Assembly (NCBI GenBank): GCA_029298735.1 | Contig: JANSLP010000028.1 | Span: 124,001-188,000, forward strand | DNA: 64,000 nt | Direction of reading: 5' to 3' | Source: Ophiostoma sp. CBS 140.51 | Lineage: Eukaryota > Ascomycota > Sordariomycetes > Ophiostomatales > Ophiostomataceae | Shown: one piece after another, positions 34,426 through 45,684 of the stretch | Position numbering within the stretch: the first letter of the stretch is position 1 | Layout: every line of letters begins with the position of its first letter | The notes under the pieces: generated by a model | What the model saw: only the letters and a program-made list of their open reading frames with translations | Database searches by the model: none | Told to the model about the DNA's origin: nothing | Translations under genes and position numbers: made by a program

Positions 34426-35856
34426 ATGGCCTCTCCCTACGACCTTCGCATTGCCATTATTGGCGCCGGCATGGGCGGCCTCGGCTGTGCCCTGTCGCTC
34501 GCCAAAAAGGGCTTCAAGCACATTGCCGTCTACGAGTCTGCGGCCGATCTTGGATTCGTCGGTGCTGGTATTCAATTGGCTCCGAACATGGCCCGTATCC
34601 TCGACCGACTGGGATGCTGGGCGGATATCGAAAAGGAGGCCACAAATGTGCAGGAAACTAGCATTCGGCAGGGTAGTACGGATGCAGAACTTGCCCATGT
34701 CGATATGAGCGGCATCCGGGCTCTTTATGCGTACCCGCACTGCACCGGTCATCGGTCGTCACTCGCCGGCGGCATGTACAGGGCGTGCCTAGCCGAGCCG
34801 GCCATCGAATTTCATTTTTCGACGGCCCTTGTTGGTATCGACCAGTTTGAGGGGAAGCCGACACTACGGTTACAGAAGCGGACACCGAAAGCATCAGGCC
34901 GATCCAACGGCACCAACGGAGCGAACGGAGCCAACGGTACGAACGGAACTAACGGAACAAAACCCGACACGGATGAGCCGATTACAACCCTCGAAGTTGA
35001 TATTTTGCTCGGCGCCGACGGTATCAAGTCACTTACACGCGACACCATGTTGAGCGTCCTGGGGCTGTCCACGGAGGAGGCCGATACCGGCCAGGCCTCG
35101 TACCGTATCATGCTGACCCGCGACCAAATGGCCAAGGACCCTGAAATGATGCGCCTCATGGACAGCGACTGCGTTGTGCGCTGGATCGGAGAGCGCCGCC
35201 ACATTATCGCCTACCCCGTGGCCGGCAAGACCGTCTATAACCTCTCGAGTGCGCAGCCCGACGTCCATTTTGCCGCTGCGCCCTCGGCCACCTACACCAC
35301 GAGGGGCTCCAAGAGCGCCATGCTCGAGGTCTTTGCCGATTTCTGTCCACTGGTGCAGCGGATGCTTAACATGGTACCGGAGGGCGAAGTGTGCGAGTGG
35401 CGGCTGCGGCAGCACAAAGAACTTACAACGTGGGTACACGGGTCGGTGGCTCTACTGGGAGATGCATGCCATCCAACGCTGCCTCACTTGAGCCAGGGTG
35501 CAGCCATGGCGATTGAGGATGGCGCCGTGTTGGCGGAAGTGTTGAGCCGAGTCAAGGCGCAAGGTGAAGGCCAAGCCGACGACATCCGTCGTTGCCTCAA
35601 GACGTACGAGCTTCTCCGCAAGGAACGTACGTCGATGCTCGTGGACATGGCGTACCATTCGGGCCGGGCATTGCACTTGGGCGAAGGTGCTGCTCGTGAA
35701 GAGCGTGACCGGCAGTTTGCGGAGCACAAGGCAGATGGCAAAAAGGCGATCCCGGACAAGTGGGCATCGCCGGATGTGCAAAAGATGATTTACTCGTACG
35801 ACTGTGTGGCCGAGACGAACGACGAGTTTGACACGTTGTATGCGACGACGGTGTAG
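34426..35856 (+). CDS. FAD-dependent aromatic-ring monooxygenase, salicylate hydroxylase-like
   Basis: This is a class A flavoprotein monooxygenase, which uses NAD(P)H and O2 to hydroxylate an aromatic acid. It is intron-free, 476 residues, with an ATG at 34426. The FAD Rossmann motif GAGMGG is at residues 13-18 (IAIIGAGMGGLGCALSLAKK) and the acidic end of that fold is VYES near residue 36. The second FAD motif is GADG at 196-199 and the third is LGDACHP at 344-350, followed by LPHLSQGAAMAIEDGAVLAE. The product most resembles salicylate or 6-hydroxynicotinate 3-monooxygenases; the substrate is not settled. An Asn-Gly-Thr/Ala repeat (residues 160-178) sits in a loop before the second motif. 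No signal peptide is seen, so it is likely cytosolic. Confidence 0.9.
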   Translation: MASPYDLRIAIIGAGMGGLGCALSLAKKGFKHIAVYESAADLGFVGAGIQLAPNMARILDRLGCWADIEKEATNVQETSIRQGSTDAELAHVDMSGIRALYAYPHCTGHRSSLAGGMYRACLAEPAIEFHFSTALVGIDQFEGKPTLRLQKRTPKASGRSNGTNGANGANGTNGTNGTKPDTDEPITTLEVDILLGADGIKSLTRDTMLSVLGLSTEEADTGQASYRIMLTRDQMAKDPEMMRLMDSDCVVRWIGERRHIIAYPVAGKTVYNLSSAQPDVHFAAAPSATYTTRGSKSAMLEVFADFCPLVQRMLNMVPEGEVCEWRLRQHKELTTWVHGSVALLGDACHPTLPHLSQGAAMAIEDGAVLAEVLSRVKAQGEGQADDIRRCLKTYELLRKERTSMLVDMAYHSGRALHLGEGAAREERDRQFAEHKADGKKAIPDKWASPDVQKMIYSYDCVAETNDEFDTLYATTV

Positions 35857-36326
35857 GAGGCAGGTCCTTAAGTATGGATCTGATAATTATTTTGATTCTT
35901 GCAATAGAGCAAAGAGGCAAATAAAGATGGCAAGAAAGAAAATAAACCCATGAACAAATGAAACGCGCAGAAATCATAAAACATATAAAACCTATAAACC
36001 GGGTCCCTCCTTGGATATCTCAGAAGTCTCTTGGGAGAGGAGAAGGATTTTGACAAAGAAATGATAGAAACAAATAGAACGAAAAAAAGAGAGAAATAAG
36101 GGGAAACAACCAATAACGCCCACTGTACATATTCGTCCAGTCTCCTCAGATGTGACAGGCGGCCTCACGGTCAGCTTTGTGCCACCGTAGCCGTAGCCTC
36201 CTGTCGATCGTGTCAAACAGAGCACCTGTACAACCCTCGGGGTGTTTGACAAAGGAAAAGAAAGAGGTCGTATTATTCTGGCGTCGTGTGTTTTTGTTTG
36301 ACTGATCCGTCGTCCCGGCATTCTGC
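35857..36326. other. Short spacer between convergent genes
   Basis: A/G-rich 3' UTR sequence (35880-36110), then mixed sequence. No gene is seen. Confidence 0.5.
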
Positions 36327-36704
36327 CTAGAACAGCAAACAGTCCAGACAGCAGCAGCATGCCGCCGTACCGAGAAGCGCCGTCAGACAGCCATCACTGC
36401 TCGAGCGCTGCTGCTGCTGCTGGTAACCGCCCTGCTGGTAGTAGCCCGCCGGCGGCTGGCCGTATGGCTGCTGGTGGCCGTAGGGAGGCTGGCCATACGG
36501 CTGCTGTCCGCCGTACTGCGGCTGACCACCGTACTGCGGCTGGCCACCGTAGGGACCCTGCTGTTGGTTGTGGTAGCCCATCTGCGGGCCCTGCTGGTAC
36601 GGGCTGCTGTTGTTGTAGCCGCCGCCGCTGGGACCGCCGTAGTATGCGGCCTGAGGCGGCTGGGGCGAGCCGGGGTATGCGGGCGGGTTCTCCTTGTTGG
36701 CCAT
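36327..36704 (-). CDS. Small CYSTM (cysteine-rich tail-membrane) protein
   Basis: This gene codes for 125 residues from an ATG at 36704. Residues 8-100 are a Gln/Gly/Tyr/Pro-rich repeat region with units such as YGGQPQ and QPPYGHQQPYG. The last 23 residues, DGCLTALLGTAACCCCLDCLLF, form the CYSTM module: a short hydrophobic segment with a CCCC run that anchors the protein in a membrane. Proteins of this architecture in fungi and plants are linked to stress tolerance, but no function is proven here. The low-complexity part makes finer orthology unreliable. It converges with the monooxygenase gene. Confidence 0.85.
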   Translation of the reverse strand: MANKENPPAYPGSPQPPQAAYYGGPSGGGYNNSSPYQQGPQMGYHNQQQGPYGGQPQYGGQPQYGGQQPYGQPPYGHQQPYGQPPAGYYQQGGYQQQQQRSSSDGCLTALLGTAACCCCLDCLLF

Positions 36705-38314
36705 TGCGTTTGTTGGGTTGTGGTATGTGTTGGTTGTTAAAGTTGCGGTCGTTGGAGCTGCGCTGTTTGCTTTGTGGTTTTAGAGGAGCAAGTATTATTT
36801 TGGTTGGCTCTTTTGGACTGTGCGTCGCGCGCGCGGTTCGATGGATTGTAAGTATGCAGGTGGGAATGCGGAATGCGATGCGATGCAATCGGCGAAATCT
36901 GGTTTGTTTGGGTGCGAAATGGAATTGACGGAGCCAAGAAATTAAGGATAAAAAAGGAGAGAGAAAATAAGTTTGTGAGAGAGAGAAAATCGGAATAAGA
37001 GAGAGACAGACGACGGAAAAGGGAAGATCACTTGGGGACGTAATAATGCGCACGTTGCGTGGTTCTTGAAGGCTTGGCGGGAAGGTGCGACAGGGCCTTT
37101 TCGGGATCGCTCTTTCGTAAAGTGCTGGGCGTGTGCTGGGCGCTGCGGCTGGCCAAGCCTTCTTTTTCCTTCTCTTTTTGGACATTCAGGCCACAGAGGC
37201 CCTGTTGGCTTTTGGAGGGGCAGGAGGCCAGTTTTAGGGCGTTTAGTTAGCGCTAGCCAGTGGCCACTTCCTAAAAATCCCAAATACGGGCGGTCTGGTC
37301 CCTGTCAACAACTCGCTTCTTCTCTTTTTCACTGACCTTTTCATAGTATGGAATCTGTGTCTTGGCTCAGGTCAGCCAACACCCTTCGCTTGACGGAGAA
37401 AGCATCTCGCCCCGAATCCCTACTAGAAATCCCAATTGATCTTCAAAGTCCTGTGCCCGACAGATTGATAGTGGCTGTGTAATACCGCGCAAGACAACTG
37501 CGAAAAATGGCAGGAGCGAGCAGGCCCAACTCTTCCGCCAGGGAAAGAGAGGAGAGATCCTCATTTTCGATGGGGTTTGATATCGTCGAAGCCACACTGG
37601 AAGGAGCGAGGGAGTAGCACAGCCCGTGTTTCTTTAAAAACAGCAGGCTCTTTTCAGCCCACGATGCTTTCGTTATGGGGTATTCTCGCAAGCCTATTGC
37701 CAATAGTCAGGGCCACTGAGTCAGGCTCAGCAACAACGACAAAAACGACCAAAAAGCAAACAACAGCTAAAAAAGCAACAAAAAAAACAGCACCTAAAGA
37801 AAGCACAAACGGCCTCCCGGTGTCCAGCGACCACGGTGCCGCGTAATCCAGGTACGCCCCCTTCCCCCCAAACCGGCTGCGTCTCAGTTGTTTGATGTCC
37901 AGGCCAGGCTTCAGTATTTCGGTATTTTTACCTTTTTTCTTTCTAGTTTTTAGTTGTTACGACGTCTCCATACCTAGTACAAATAACTCTATCGATCCAT
38001 GTACGGCATCCATGTAATGGCCGACCTCCGATCTGTGGCGAAGCTTGCGAGTCGACCTCCGGCAAGAAGCAGGAAATGACTGGCAGCGCCACGCGTTCTC
38101 CACAACAAAGATAGTTTTACTCGGAGAACTCGTCGCCGTATTCGCACGCTCGACTGGATGCAGTCAGCAACATTCCGGGTGGTGTGGTCCAGACCACGCG
38201 ATGGCGACAAAGAAAGTCGGCGAGATGCTATTATCTAAGCCCTGTGGTCCCTTGTTGGCTTTTGCGAGGCAGCTGACTGTGGCAGGCAGGAAAATAAAGC
38301 TTATCGTCTAAATT

Positions 38315-38332
38315 CACGTGATGCAACACGTG
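38315..38332. promoter_or_regulatory. Pair of CACGTG E-boxes
   Basis: CACGTG occurs at 38315-38320 and again at 38327-38332, 12 bases apart, about one helical turn. Such pairing often marks a bHLH (Pho4/Cbf1-like) binding site. Which gene it serves is unclear: CYSTM is 1.6 kb to the left, RIB7 1.7 kb to the right. Confidence 0.4.
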
Positions 38333-38655
38333 CGACTGATATGCCTGCCGCTTATCGTCGACAACCACGAGGATTAACCGAGCCGGCTGTCCCAGCTTCA
38401 GTCCCTCCCCGGTCGCTTTTGTCTGTCGATCCATGCGACCTGTCAAACGGTCCCGTCCTGTCACCTTGACACTGGCCGCCCCGGCCGGAAATCGTGACAG
38501 TAGTGCTACAGATACTCAGTCCAGATGCAGAGAAGGCTACACGTGCTCCACCGGATCGAAGGGTCCAAACAAGAATGGAACAGGAACCAAGATAGGTCAA
38601 GTCTGGCTCTCGCGTAATATGCATTGCGACGTAAGATGAAATCGTACGTAGATGA

Positions 38656-38693
38656 ACACAATGGACACAATGGACACAATGGCTATCCATTGT
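38656..38693. repeat. Three 9-base repeats followed by a hairpin
   Basis: ACACAATGG is repeated three times (38656-38682). The last copy is followed by CTAT and CCATTGT, so ACAATGG and CCATTGT can form a 7-bp stem with a four-base loop. Confidence 0.7.
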
Positions 38694-39119
38694 TCCTTCC
38701 TGTCCTGGACATCCCTTTCGCTCCTTCCCTTTTTAAGGACAATACTGTGCAAAAGACCAGACGAATCGACACATACACACACAGGCTCTTGCTCTTTCCC
38801 GCAGAATGCCTCACTGCCGCCCTCCGTATTTTCTCACACAACAATCGGCAAAGGAAGAGCGAGAGGCTCGACACATCGTGCCTTTTGCTAGGTGGGCTCG
38901 GTGGGCTTCTGATTTCTGGCACCTGGAAAACCGGAGAAGGTTCCCTAAATAGCGTTGGTTTGGCTCGGCCAGGTCGGGCTCTGGCACAACCGCGGCCGGC
39001 CAAATCCACTGGCAAAACCGAGCAAAACTGGCAAACATGGTCAAAGTCGCTCCTTCCTTTGCCGCTAATTCGTTGGGCTTGCGCTCCGTAACTGTGTAAA
39101 CTTTGTGCGCTAACGTTCC

Positions 39120-39993
39120 CGGCAGGCAATTCTGGAGATCCGCTTTCCTTTTTCCTCACCCTCTCCTCCCCGTTTCGTGAGCTTCTTTTCCCTCTTGTTT
39201 TCCGCCCTTCCCGTCCTTCCCTGGCAGGCCATTTTAACCCTTTTGTACCCTGTGTGCTCTTTTCCTTTTCTCCCGAACGGAACATACTTCCACTGGACAT
39301 ACTGTCTTTTTTTCTGTTTATATTTTTGGCCCCCTCCATTGCTCTTTCCCCCCTCTCGCAGTCGTCGCCAGATTCACATTTTAATCTCGCACACGTCGCT
39401 CTTTCTGTACGGGGAAAGAGAAGGATTGCCGTTTTATATAATCGGACTGGGACTCTCCACAGCACAGAAAAGTGCCCGCCAACTCGAATTCTCCTGTCTT
39501 TTTCTGGCCCCCATCACCATCTTCTGCACATTCGTCTCGTGTATCCAACAACTGACAGTTGCCATCCTGTGATCAAAATTCGCAAGGCCGGCGTGACCAG
39601 TCGACCACTGACGCTGGGCTCTCATTCCTTCCTCTTACGGAGTTGCAGACAGAAACAGCAACAGCAACCCTCAGCCCAACCAACAGGACGGCAAGGTCGA
39701 CCCCCTGGCTCTTTCCTTTTTCCGTCGGGTAACACGACAGCCAAAATTTTGTGTCTCTTTATGGTTCAGCACATTCCTTTTGTGTGTGTTGTGTGCCCTT
39801 CGCACCTGCCTGAGACAAACAGGCAGACAAACGCAGGCTTTTTTGCTGTTGTGCTGTTTATTTCCGTCGCAGCTGCTATCATCGATCTCTCACTTTTTCT
39901 CTTCTCAAAACTCTTCTTCACGCTCTCACCCAACTCGACGCACCTCATCACGGATCCTCTCATATCATCCACCATTCGACCTCACTTCTCATC
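39120..39993 (+). promoter_or_regulatory. CT-rich 5' region of RIB7
   Basis: A pyrimidine-rich block runs from about 39140 to the RIB7 start codon, typical of fungal promoters and 5' UTRs. An open frame (39254-40072) overlaps the gene in another frame and is judged to be a by-product of low stop frequency in CT-rich DNA. Confidence 0.45.
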
Positions 39994-40818
39994 ATGGCAG
40001 AAGTGCTTCACTTCCCCGCAGAGGATGCGGCCAAACTGGAGGCCTATCTCCCGCCTCGCCATTCCAGCCTGACGACTTCAGAATCCAGCCAGCGTCCATT
40101 TGTCACATTGACCTTTGCCACGTCGCTCGACTCGTCGCTGGCTCTGGCCCCTGGTGTGCGTACTGCCCTGTCCGGTCCCCAGTCCAAAGCCATGACGCAT
40201 TATCTTCGCAGCCGTCACGACGCCATTCTTGTCGGCGTTGGCACCGCTGTGGCTGACGATCCGGGCCTGAACTGCCGCATCGCTGGCGACGAGTCTGGGA
40301 CCACCGTCTCATCTCATCAACCACGGCCCATTGTCATCGATCCTCAGGACAGATGGGCCCTCACTCACGACAGCCGCGTGTTGGCAACACAGCGTCGTGG
40401 CTTTGGACTGGCTCCTTTCATCGTGACGGCCGTTCGTGAACCCGACGAAGTCAAACGCCAGCTTCTCGAAAGCCATGGCGGCAAGTACATCATCCTCGCC
40501 GCCAACGGTGACGATGGCTCGACTCGTTTCAGCTGGGCCGATGTGCTCGCTAGCATCGCCAGCAACGGACTCCAAAGCGTCATGATTGAGGGTGGTGGCA
40601 GCATTATCAATACTCTCCTGGCCCCGCAGAACAGCCACCTTGTTGACTCCGTCATTGTCACAATTGCGCCGACATGGCTCGGCCGTGGCGGCGTGGTTGT
40701 CTCGCCCGACCGCGTTTACGACACCAATCATCAAGCAACAGCGGCAGCACGACTGTCAGATGTCAAATGGCAGCCCCTCGGCGACGATGTTGTATTATGC
40801 GGAAGGCTACACAGCTAA
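39994..40818 (+). CDS. RIB7: Rib7, 2,5-diamino-6-ribosylamino-pyrimidinone 5'-phosphate reductase
   Basis: Rib7 carries out the NADPH-dependent reduction of the ribosyl side chain in the fungal riboflavin pathway, before deamination. The gene has one exon and codes for 274 residues from an ATG at 39994 (ATCATGGCAGAAG). The RibD-C/dihydrofolate-reductase-like fold is evident: FVTLTFATSLDSSLAL near residue 36, SGPQSKAMTHYLRSRHDAIL, the near-invariant VGVGTAVADDPGLNCR, RPIVIDPQDRW, VMIEGGGSIINTLL and DSVIVTIAPTWLGRGG. Length matches fungal orthologs. It converges with the NCS1 permease gene with 298 bases between stops. Confidence 0.95.
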   Translation: MAEVLHFPAEDAAKLEAYLPPRHSSLTTSESSQRPFVTLTFATSLDSSLALAPGVRTALSGPQSKAMTHYLRSRHDAILVGVGTAVADDPGLNCRIAGDESGTTVSSHQPRPIVIDPQDRWALTHDSRVLATQRRGFGLAPFIVTAVREPDEVKRQLLESHGGKYIILAANGDDGSTRFSWADVLASIASNGLQSVMIEGGGSIINTLLAPQNSHLVDSVIVTIAPTWLGRGGVVVSPDRVYDTNHQATAAARLSDVKWQPLGDDVVLCGRLHS

Positions 40819-41116
40819 ATTTATGTTGAACGAAAAGAGAGAAAGGAAACAAAGGCTGCCCATTTTGGGGTCAATTATTTCAGAAGTCCAGAACACCTCC
40901 CGTTCAGAAGAGGTTCGTTTTCTTGGTTCGCAGAAAAAGAGTTACTTTTGTCAATTTTTTGTGGCCGCTCGACGATCGCCCGAGTTGTGTGTGCCACACA
41001 AACCCCGACCTCTCGATGCCAATTTGAGGACAGTTTGGCAGATTCAATCCATCATTCTTCAACCACACCCCTCTCAGTCTTCTCATTACTCGACTCGACA
41101 ATCGCCTTCGGTCCGA

Positions 41117-42945
41117 CTATAAGTGACCTCTCCAGCGGATCTCCAGCCAGCGGAGAGGCAGGTAGCAGATGGCCGTCACTGCAAACGCAACCTCGAAGCC
41201 AATGTCACCGGTGTGCTCGGCAATTGGGCCAGTGTACCAGACCTCAGCCATACCCGGAACGACGAGACCGAAGGACAGAATTGAGGCACCGATCGCAGCC
41301 AGACCCGTCGGCAGCTTCTTGCCCACATTCCAGATGGCATGGTCATATGTCGAGTAATCCATCTTGCGGAACACGACAAGCTCCTCGATCAGCACCGCCG
41401 CAAAGCAGCCCGCCCAGTACCCAATGATGGCCAGGAAGTTGGTCAGACTCTCCTCCCACTTCTCGGCAGCCTTGATTGCAAAAGGGATCATGATGGCCAG
41501 GGTGACAAAGACGAAGAAGATGCGGTGGATGCGGGCAAAGAAGGGCAGAATCATCTGCAAGTTCAGCGACACCGAGTACGACGAGATGGCAATGTTACCA
41601 ACACCACTGAGAGCCAACAGCACCACGAGGAACTTGCCAAAGCCCTTGGCCGGCGTCAGCATCTCATAGATGACACCGCCGACATTGGACACCTCATACG
41701 CGGCATTCCATGACGGCACATTCGGCACGGCACCACCAATGGCGGCACCGAGAATCAGAAGTGGAACCGACGGCAGCAAAATACCGAAATACATGCACGA
41801 GAAGACCTTCAGCCTAAACAGCGACCACATTGATTAGCATTCCCTACCCCCGAACCGACGACTTTCATTCTCGAGCACAGAACAACACGAGGGGACATAC
41901 TTGGAAGCAGAGGGGTTGTGGTATGTGGAGTAGTCGGAAGCAGTGCCGCTGAAGGTGATGAAGTAGCCAGCAATGATACCCGCATACGAAAGCACATTGT
42001 ACGCGGTGGCCGGCTCCGTCTCCGACTGCAGATGCAGGTACTTGCCACCACAGCCGACAGCAGTGACAAGACCAATGAGGTTGGGAATCCACGTCCAGCG
42101 CTCAATGAAGTGCAGGGCGCGGTAGCCCATGAGCGACGCGAGCAGACTCACGATGCAAATGATTACGATACCGACTTTGACGCTGACATGATCCGGGTTC
42201 AGCGCGGATATGGTCTGGCCACCAACGACTGCCGAGATCAGGGTGAAGCCCGTCACAGTGGCGGCGTTCAGCAACAGAGGGATGATGGCAAGGTACAGGC
42301 TGTATCACCGAACCATAGTTAGCCAACAACGCGACACACGAACAACGACATTCCGATCGATCGATCCATAACTTACCCAAACGAATACCGTGCCTGAATC
42401 TGCTGGCGCAAACCGGTTTGGGAGCCACCGATACCCAGGAAGGCAGGCGGGATGATGGTTAAGAGACCGAAGAAGAGGATGATGAGGGAGGTGTCGCGAA
42501 GGCTCAATCCGAAAGTGAGCGTGCCCAAAATACCAGTCGGAATACTGCAACAGATTAGCAACGACTCGGCCCGACCAAAAGCGATACAAACAACGGTGGA
42601 GACTCACGGCAAAAGACTCAGCATGCTGGTGAAGAAGATGGTGAAGAGGTTGCTATACTGTGTGTTTGTGCGAGCTTCCAGGGGAACGGGTTTGATGCCG
42701 TTGTCCTCGAAGCCGGCATCCACCAGCCGCTGATACCATTTTGCATTCTTCTCCGGCTCTGGGTTGTATACCTCACCATCCTTGACCGACAGGATGTGGC
42801 CGAAGACACCACCACGACCGCCAGTGCCGGTGCGCTGGTGGGTATCATACTCGTCGACGGGGCTCTGGCTTTCTCTGGGTGACTGCTTTTCGACGTCGGC
42901 GCCGAAGGCATCCTTGCCCGAGGTGTCTCTGTCTGATGACGACAT
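41117..42945 (-). CDS. FCY2: Purine-cytosine permease, Fcy2 type (NCS1 family)
   Basis: This is a plasma-membrane proton symporter for cytosine and purines. There are four exons: 42945-42608, 42544-42377, 42299-41901 and 41813-41117, giving 533 residues. Donors are GTGAGT, GTAAGT and GTATGT; acceptors are GCAG, ACAG and TTAG. All joins restore family sequence: SLLPIPTGILGTLTFG, YSFGLYLAIIPLLLN and SASKLKVFSC. The cytosolic N-terminus contains WYQRLVDAGFEDNGIKPVPL, typical of Fcy2 proteins. About 12 hydrophobic helices follow, with TIIPPAFLGIGGSQTGLRQQ, NAATVTGFTLISAVVGGQTI and GIIAGYFITFSGTASDYSTY. Substrate within cytosine/adenine/guanine/hypoxanthine is not resolved. Confidence 0.94.
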
Positions 42946-44423
42946 TTTGTGTTGTCTGATTGTCGTCTTCGTCGTCCGCTTCTACTCTTCACAGACGCGC
43001 GCTGTCAATGCAAAAGATGATTGAATTGCGAGTGACGATTCAATTGCGAAGCAACGCAAAAGGCGTGGGCTCAACGAAATAAGCCGCAGTGCGGATTTTC
43101 GTGTTGGTTGCTGGCTAGCGCCGGTTCAATTGCCGCGCCCTTTTTCAATCCGGAAGGTGTGATGACCCGTCACACTTTTTGGCGGTTCGTGCTGATGTCA
43201 CGTGTTAGCGATGACTCCTTGTGTCGTTCTTTGCTGTTAATTCCGCGAAACGAGTCGTTTGGCCCCGTTCTTTGCAGGATGCGATTGTCTTTCTCGATGA
43301 AGGTCGATTGTGCTTGGAAAAAGAAAAGAGGGCAGTGTTGGAGACACGGAATGAAACGAAGATGCGATGGGGAAACGAGCAAAACAAAGAGACAAGGTCC
43401 TGCTTTTGTGTTCCACCGAGAAAAATGGGGGGTCGACCGATGCCTTTTATTTGCTCGCCGCCGATTGCGACCCCGACCTTCTCATTACACGAATGATAGC
43501 AGAAACAAAACGAGAAAGCGACCAAATGACAAGAAAGGTCATTCTCACTCTCGTCCGACACCGACCCATGGGCTTGGGGGCCCCTTGTTCCCTTGGTTGG
43601 TCCCTTGGCCCCCCTTTGGCTTGTGCGTCTAGGGTGTGGCCGGACTCGCCTGTTTCTCTTCTTTGGGAAAATGAGGAAAGAGGACATTGTTCTGTGCGCA
43701 TACTTCGATAACGGGCAGGGCTGTCTTGGCAGTCGTAGCGGACACGACGCAAGCACGCAGGCGGGGGTGTTCATGGTATTCGTGTCCCTGTCATGCGCCA
43801 AACCAAATTCCCTTTTTCTATCACTTCTTTTCTTTTCTTTTTCTGCCTTCTCATTTGGTTCGCGATTTGAATTTTTTTTTTTTGGCTGCCCATCCACACT
43901 CGTTCTGTGTCTGTGACCCTTTCCGAGGGCCGGCTTATTATTGGCTGGCCCCGGTGTCGGTGGTCGGCTCAGGGCTCTAAGCCAATTACGACGAGGATTG
44001 ACAATGGCCCCCATTGTTCACCCGCTGACTTTTCCGTGTATCTTTTTTCTTCCATTGCCATTTCCCCTCCAGATGGTATCACTGCATGGTTTACTGCAAC
44101 TGCGTTTGACTGAAGGAGGAGGGTCGGATGAAGCCAGGAGGACAAGCACAGCTCGAAATCAATCCATCCAACACTAATATCGACACCGACAATACTTTTT
44201 TTCGTCGCTGCCGAGGAGCGATTGTCGACAGCGTTCACATCTCCGACGACAGCCAGCAATGAAAAAATACACTTACAAATTAAGCCGAACCCAGCGACAA
44301 CGGCGCGCCACGGCTTAAAATGATTCCATGAGCGAATTCTCGACCACAGCTACGCGCCAATCGCTTTCCCCTTGACCGGACTAAGGAGACGATGGAAGCG
44401 ATGGAAATGGACAAACAAAAAAA

Positions 44424-44466
44424 GACAACGATGACAACGATGACAACGATGAAAACGATGAAAACG
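44424..44466. repeat. 9-base tandem repeat GACAACGAT
   Basis: About four and a half units of GACAACGAT, drifting to GAAAACGAT in the last copies. Confidence 0.85.
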
Positions 44467-45646
44467 GAAATGTATGACACAAGGATGGAGGAGAAGCTCC
44501 AGAAAAGACGAGAACAAATCTTTGCTTTTTTTTTCTGATCCTCATCTCTGCCTTGTCGCATGGTTATTTGCTTCGGATGTTTTCTTTTCCCTGCTCGTTA
44601 TCAGAACCGAATTGAGCAAACCCGACAGCAGCTGCTTGTCGCGCGTTTTGTTTCCTGTCTCTGCCATGTTGAATGCAACCATGGCGCCTTTCTATGTGTG
44701 GGAGGCCCCGTCGCTACCGTTCTTTGGTACTTTTTCCCCCAGCGCACAGCCTCCAGTTCGACGCCCACCTACGCACGCAACCCACCACGACAACCATGTT
44801 GTCTCTTGCCTCTCATTATCGCATACGTGTTTCCTACACGCCTTTATGCGAATCAGTCTTGCAGCAAGCTTTATTGCTTACTCTCATCGTTGACCCGTTT
44901 ATGCTCTCCATCACTCTGCATCGCTCTGCAACATGGCAAAAGGTTTATCACGGCATGTAACGGCCTTAGCCTTGGCCTTGTGGGCTCCCCCTTCGCTAGG
45001 CCTAGACCTAGCCATGCATTGCAGATCACGAAGGGCCACAAACACATGCGCTGAAATAAGATTTGAGGAGAAAAAGATAACGAGGAAAATAAAAAGAGGG
45101 GCCGATGCGATGACTACGGGGCTCCCCTCGGAGAAGCACGGAAGAGGTGGAGACCAAGCAGCGATGAACGGGCGGCCGACGACAAAATCAAAAGAGTCAC
45201 ACAAACGGCAAAAAAAGAAAGAAAGAATGGGGGGTCAACAGGCAAGAAGACGCGCCCCGTAGTGGATGCCTTGCTTCCTTATTGATGAAGATGGACGACG
45301 TATCTCGTAAACGTGTAGGATGTACGCCGATTGTACTTCCACTCTGTGTAGCTGAACTAGTGTATCCCTCCGTTGCGAGGGACAAGTGGGTGTGCGCGGC
45401 AGACACGGAGTTGCCTGGATAGGAAAAATTGTTTGAAGAGACACAGACAAGAGAGAGCAAAGAAGCTATTTTTTGCTGGCTGGCGAGCAAGTGAACGGCG
45501 ACAGTGGGTCCTGCCACGTCCTTTTCTTTTCTTTGCCTCTTTTCTTACATCTTCGCTACCATATATATGCTCAGCATCCAATATTTCGCCTGTTTAGGTG
45601 ATCCGCAAAGTGGCCTTTGAATTGTTCATTGACGAAGGGACTCATC

Positions 45647-45684
45647 GCAATTGCAATGGCCTGACGCAACTGCAATGGCTTGAG
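45647..45684. repeat. Two-copy 19-base direct repeat
   Basis: Copies at 45647-45665 and 45666-45684 begin GCAATTGCAATGG and GCAACTGCAATGG, with 16 of 19 positions the same. Confidence 0.8.

Larger units (their letters stand above)
36705..39119. other. Spacer between CYSTM gene and RIB7
   Basis: Sequence upstream of the CYSTM gene is GA-rich on the + strand (36930-37030). The middle carries paired E-boxes and a small tandem repeat with a hairpin (listed separately). A frame 37577-37846 ends in a Lys/Thr-rich stretch from AAA/ACA codons but has no motif. No gene is supported. Confidence 0.5.

Noticed and set aside
39254..40072. 272-codon frame overlapping the RIB7 start
   Set aside because: It lies in a different frame from RIB7, within CT-rich DNA, and has no motif.
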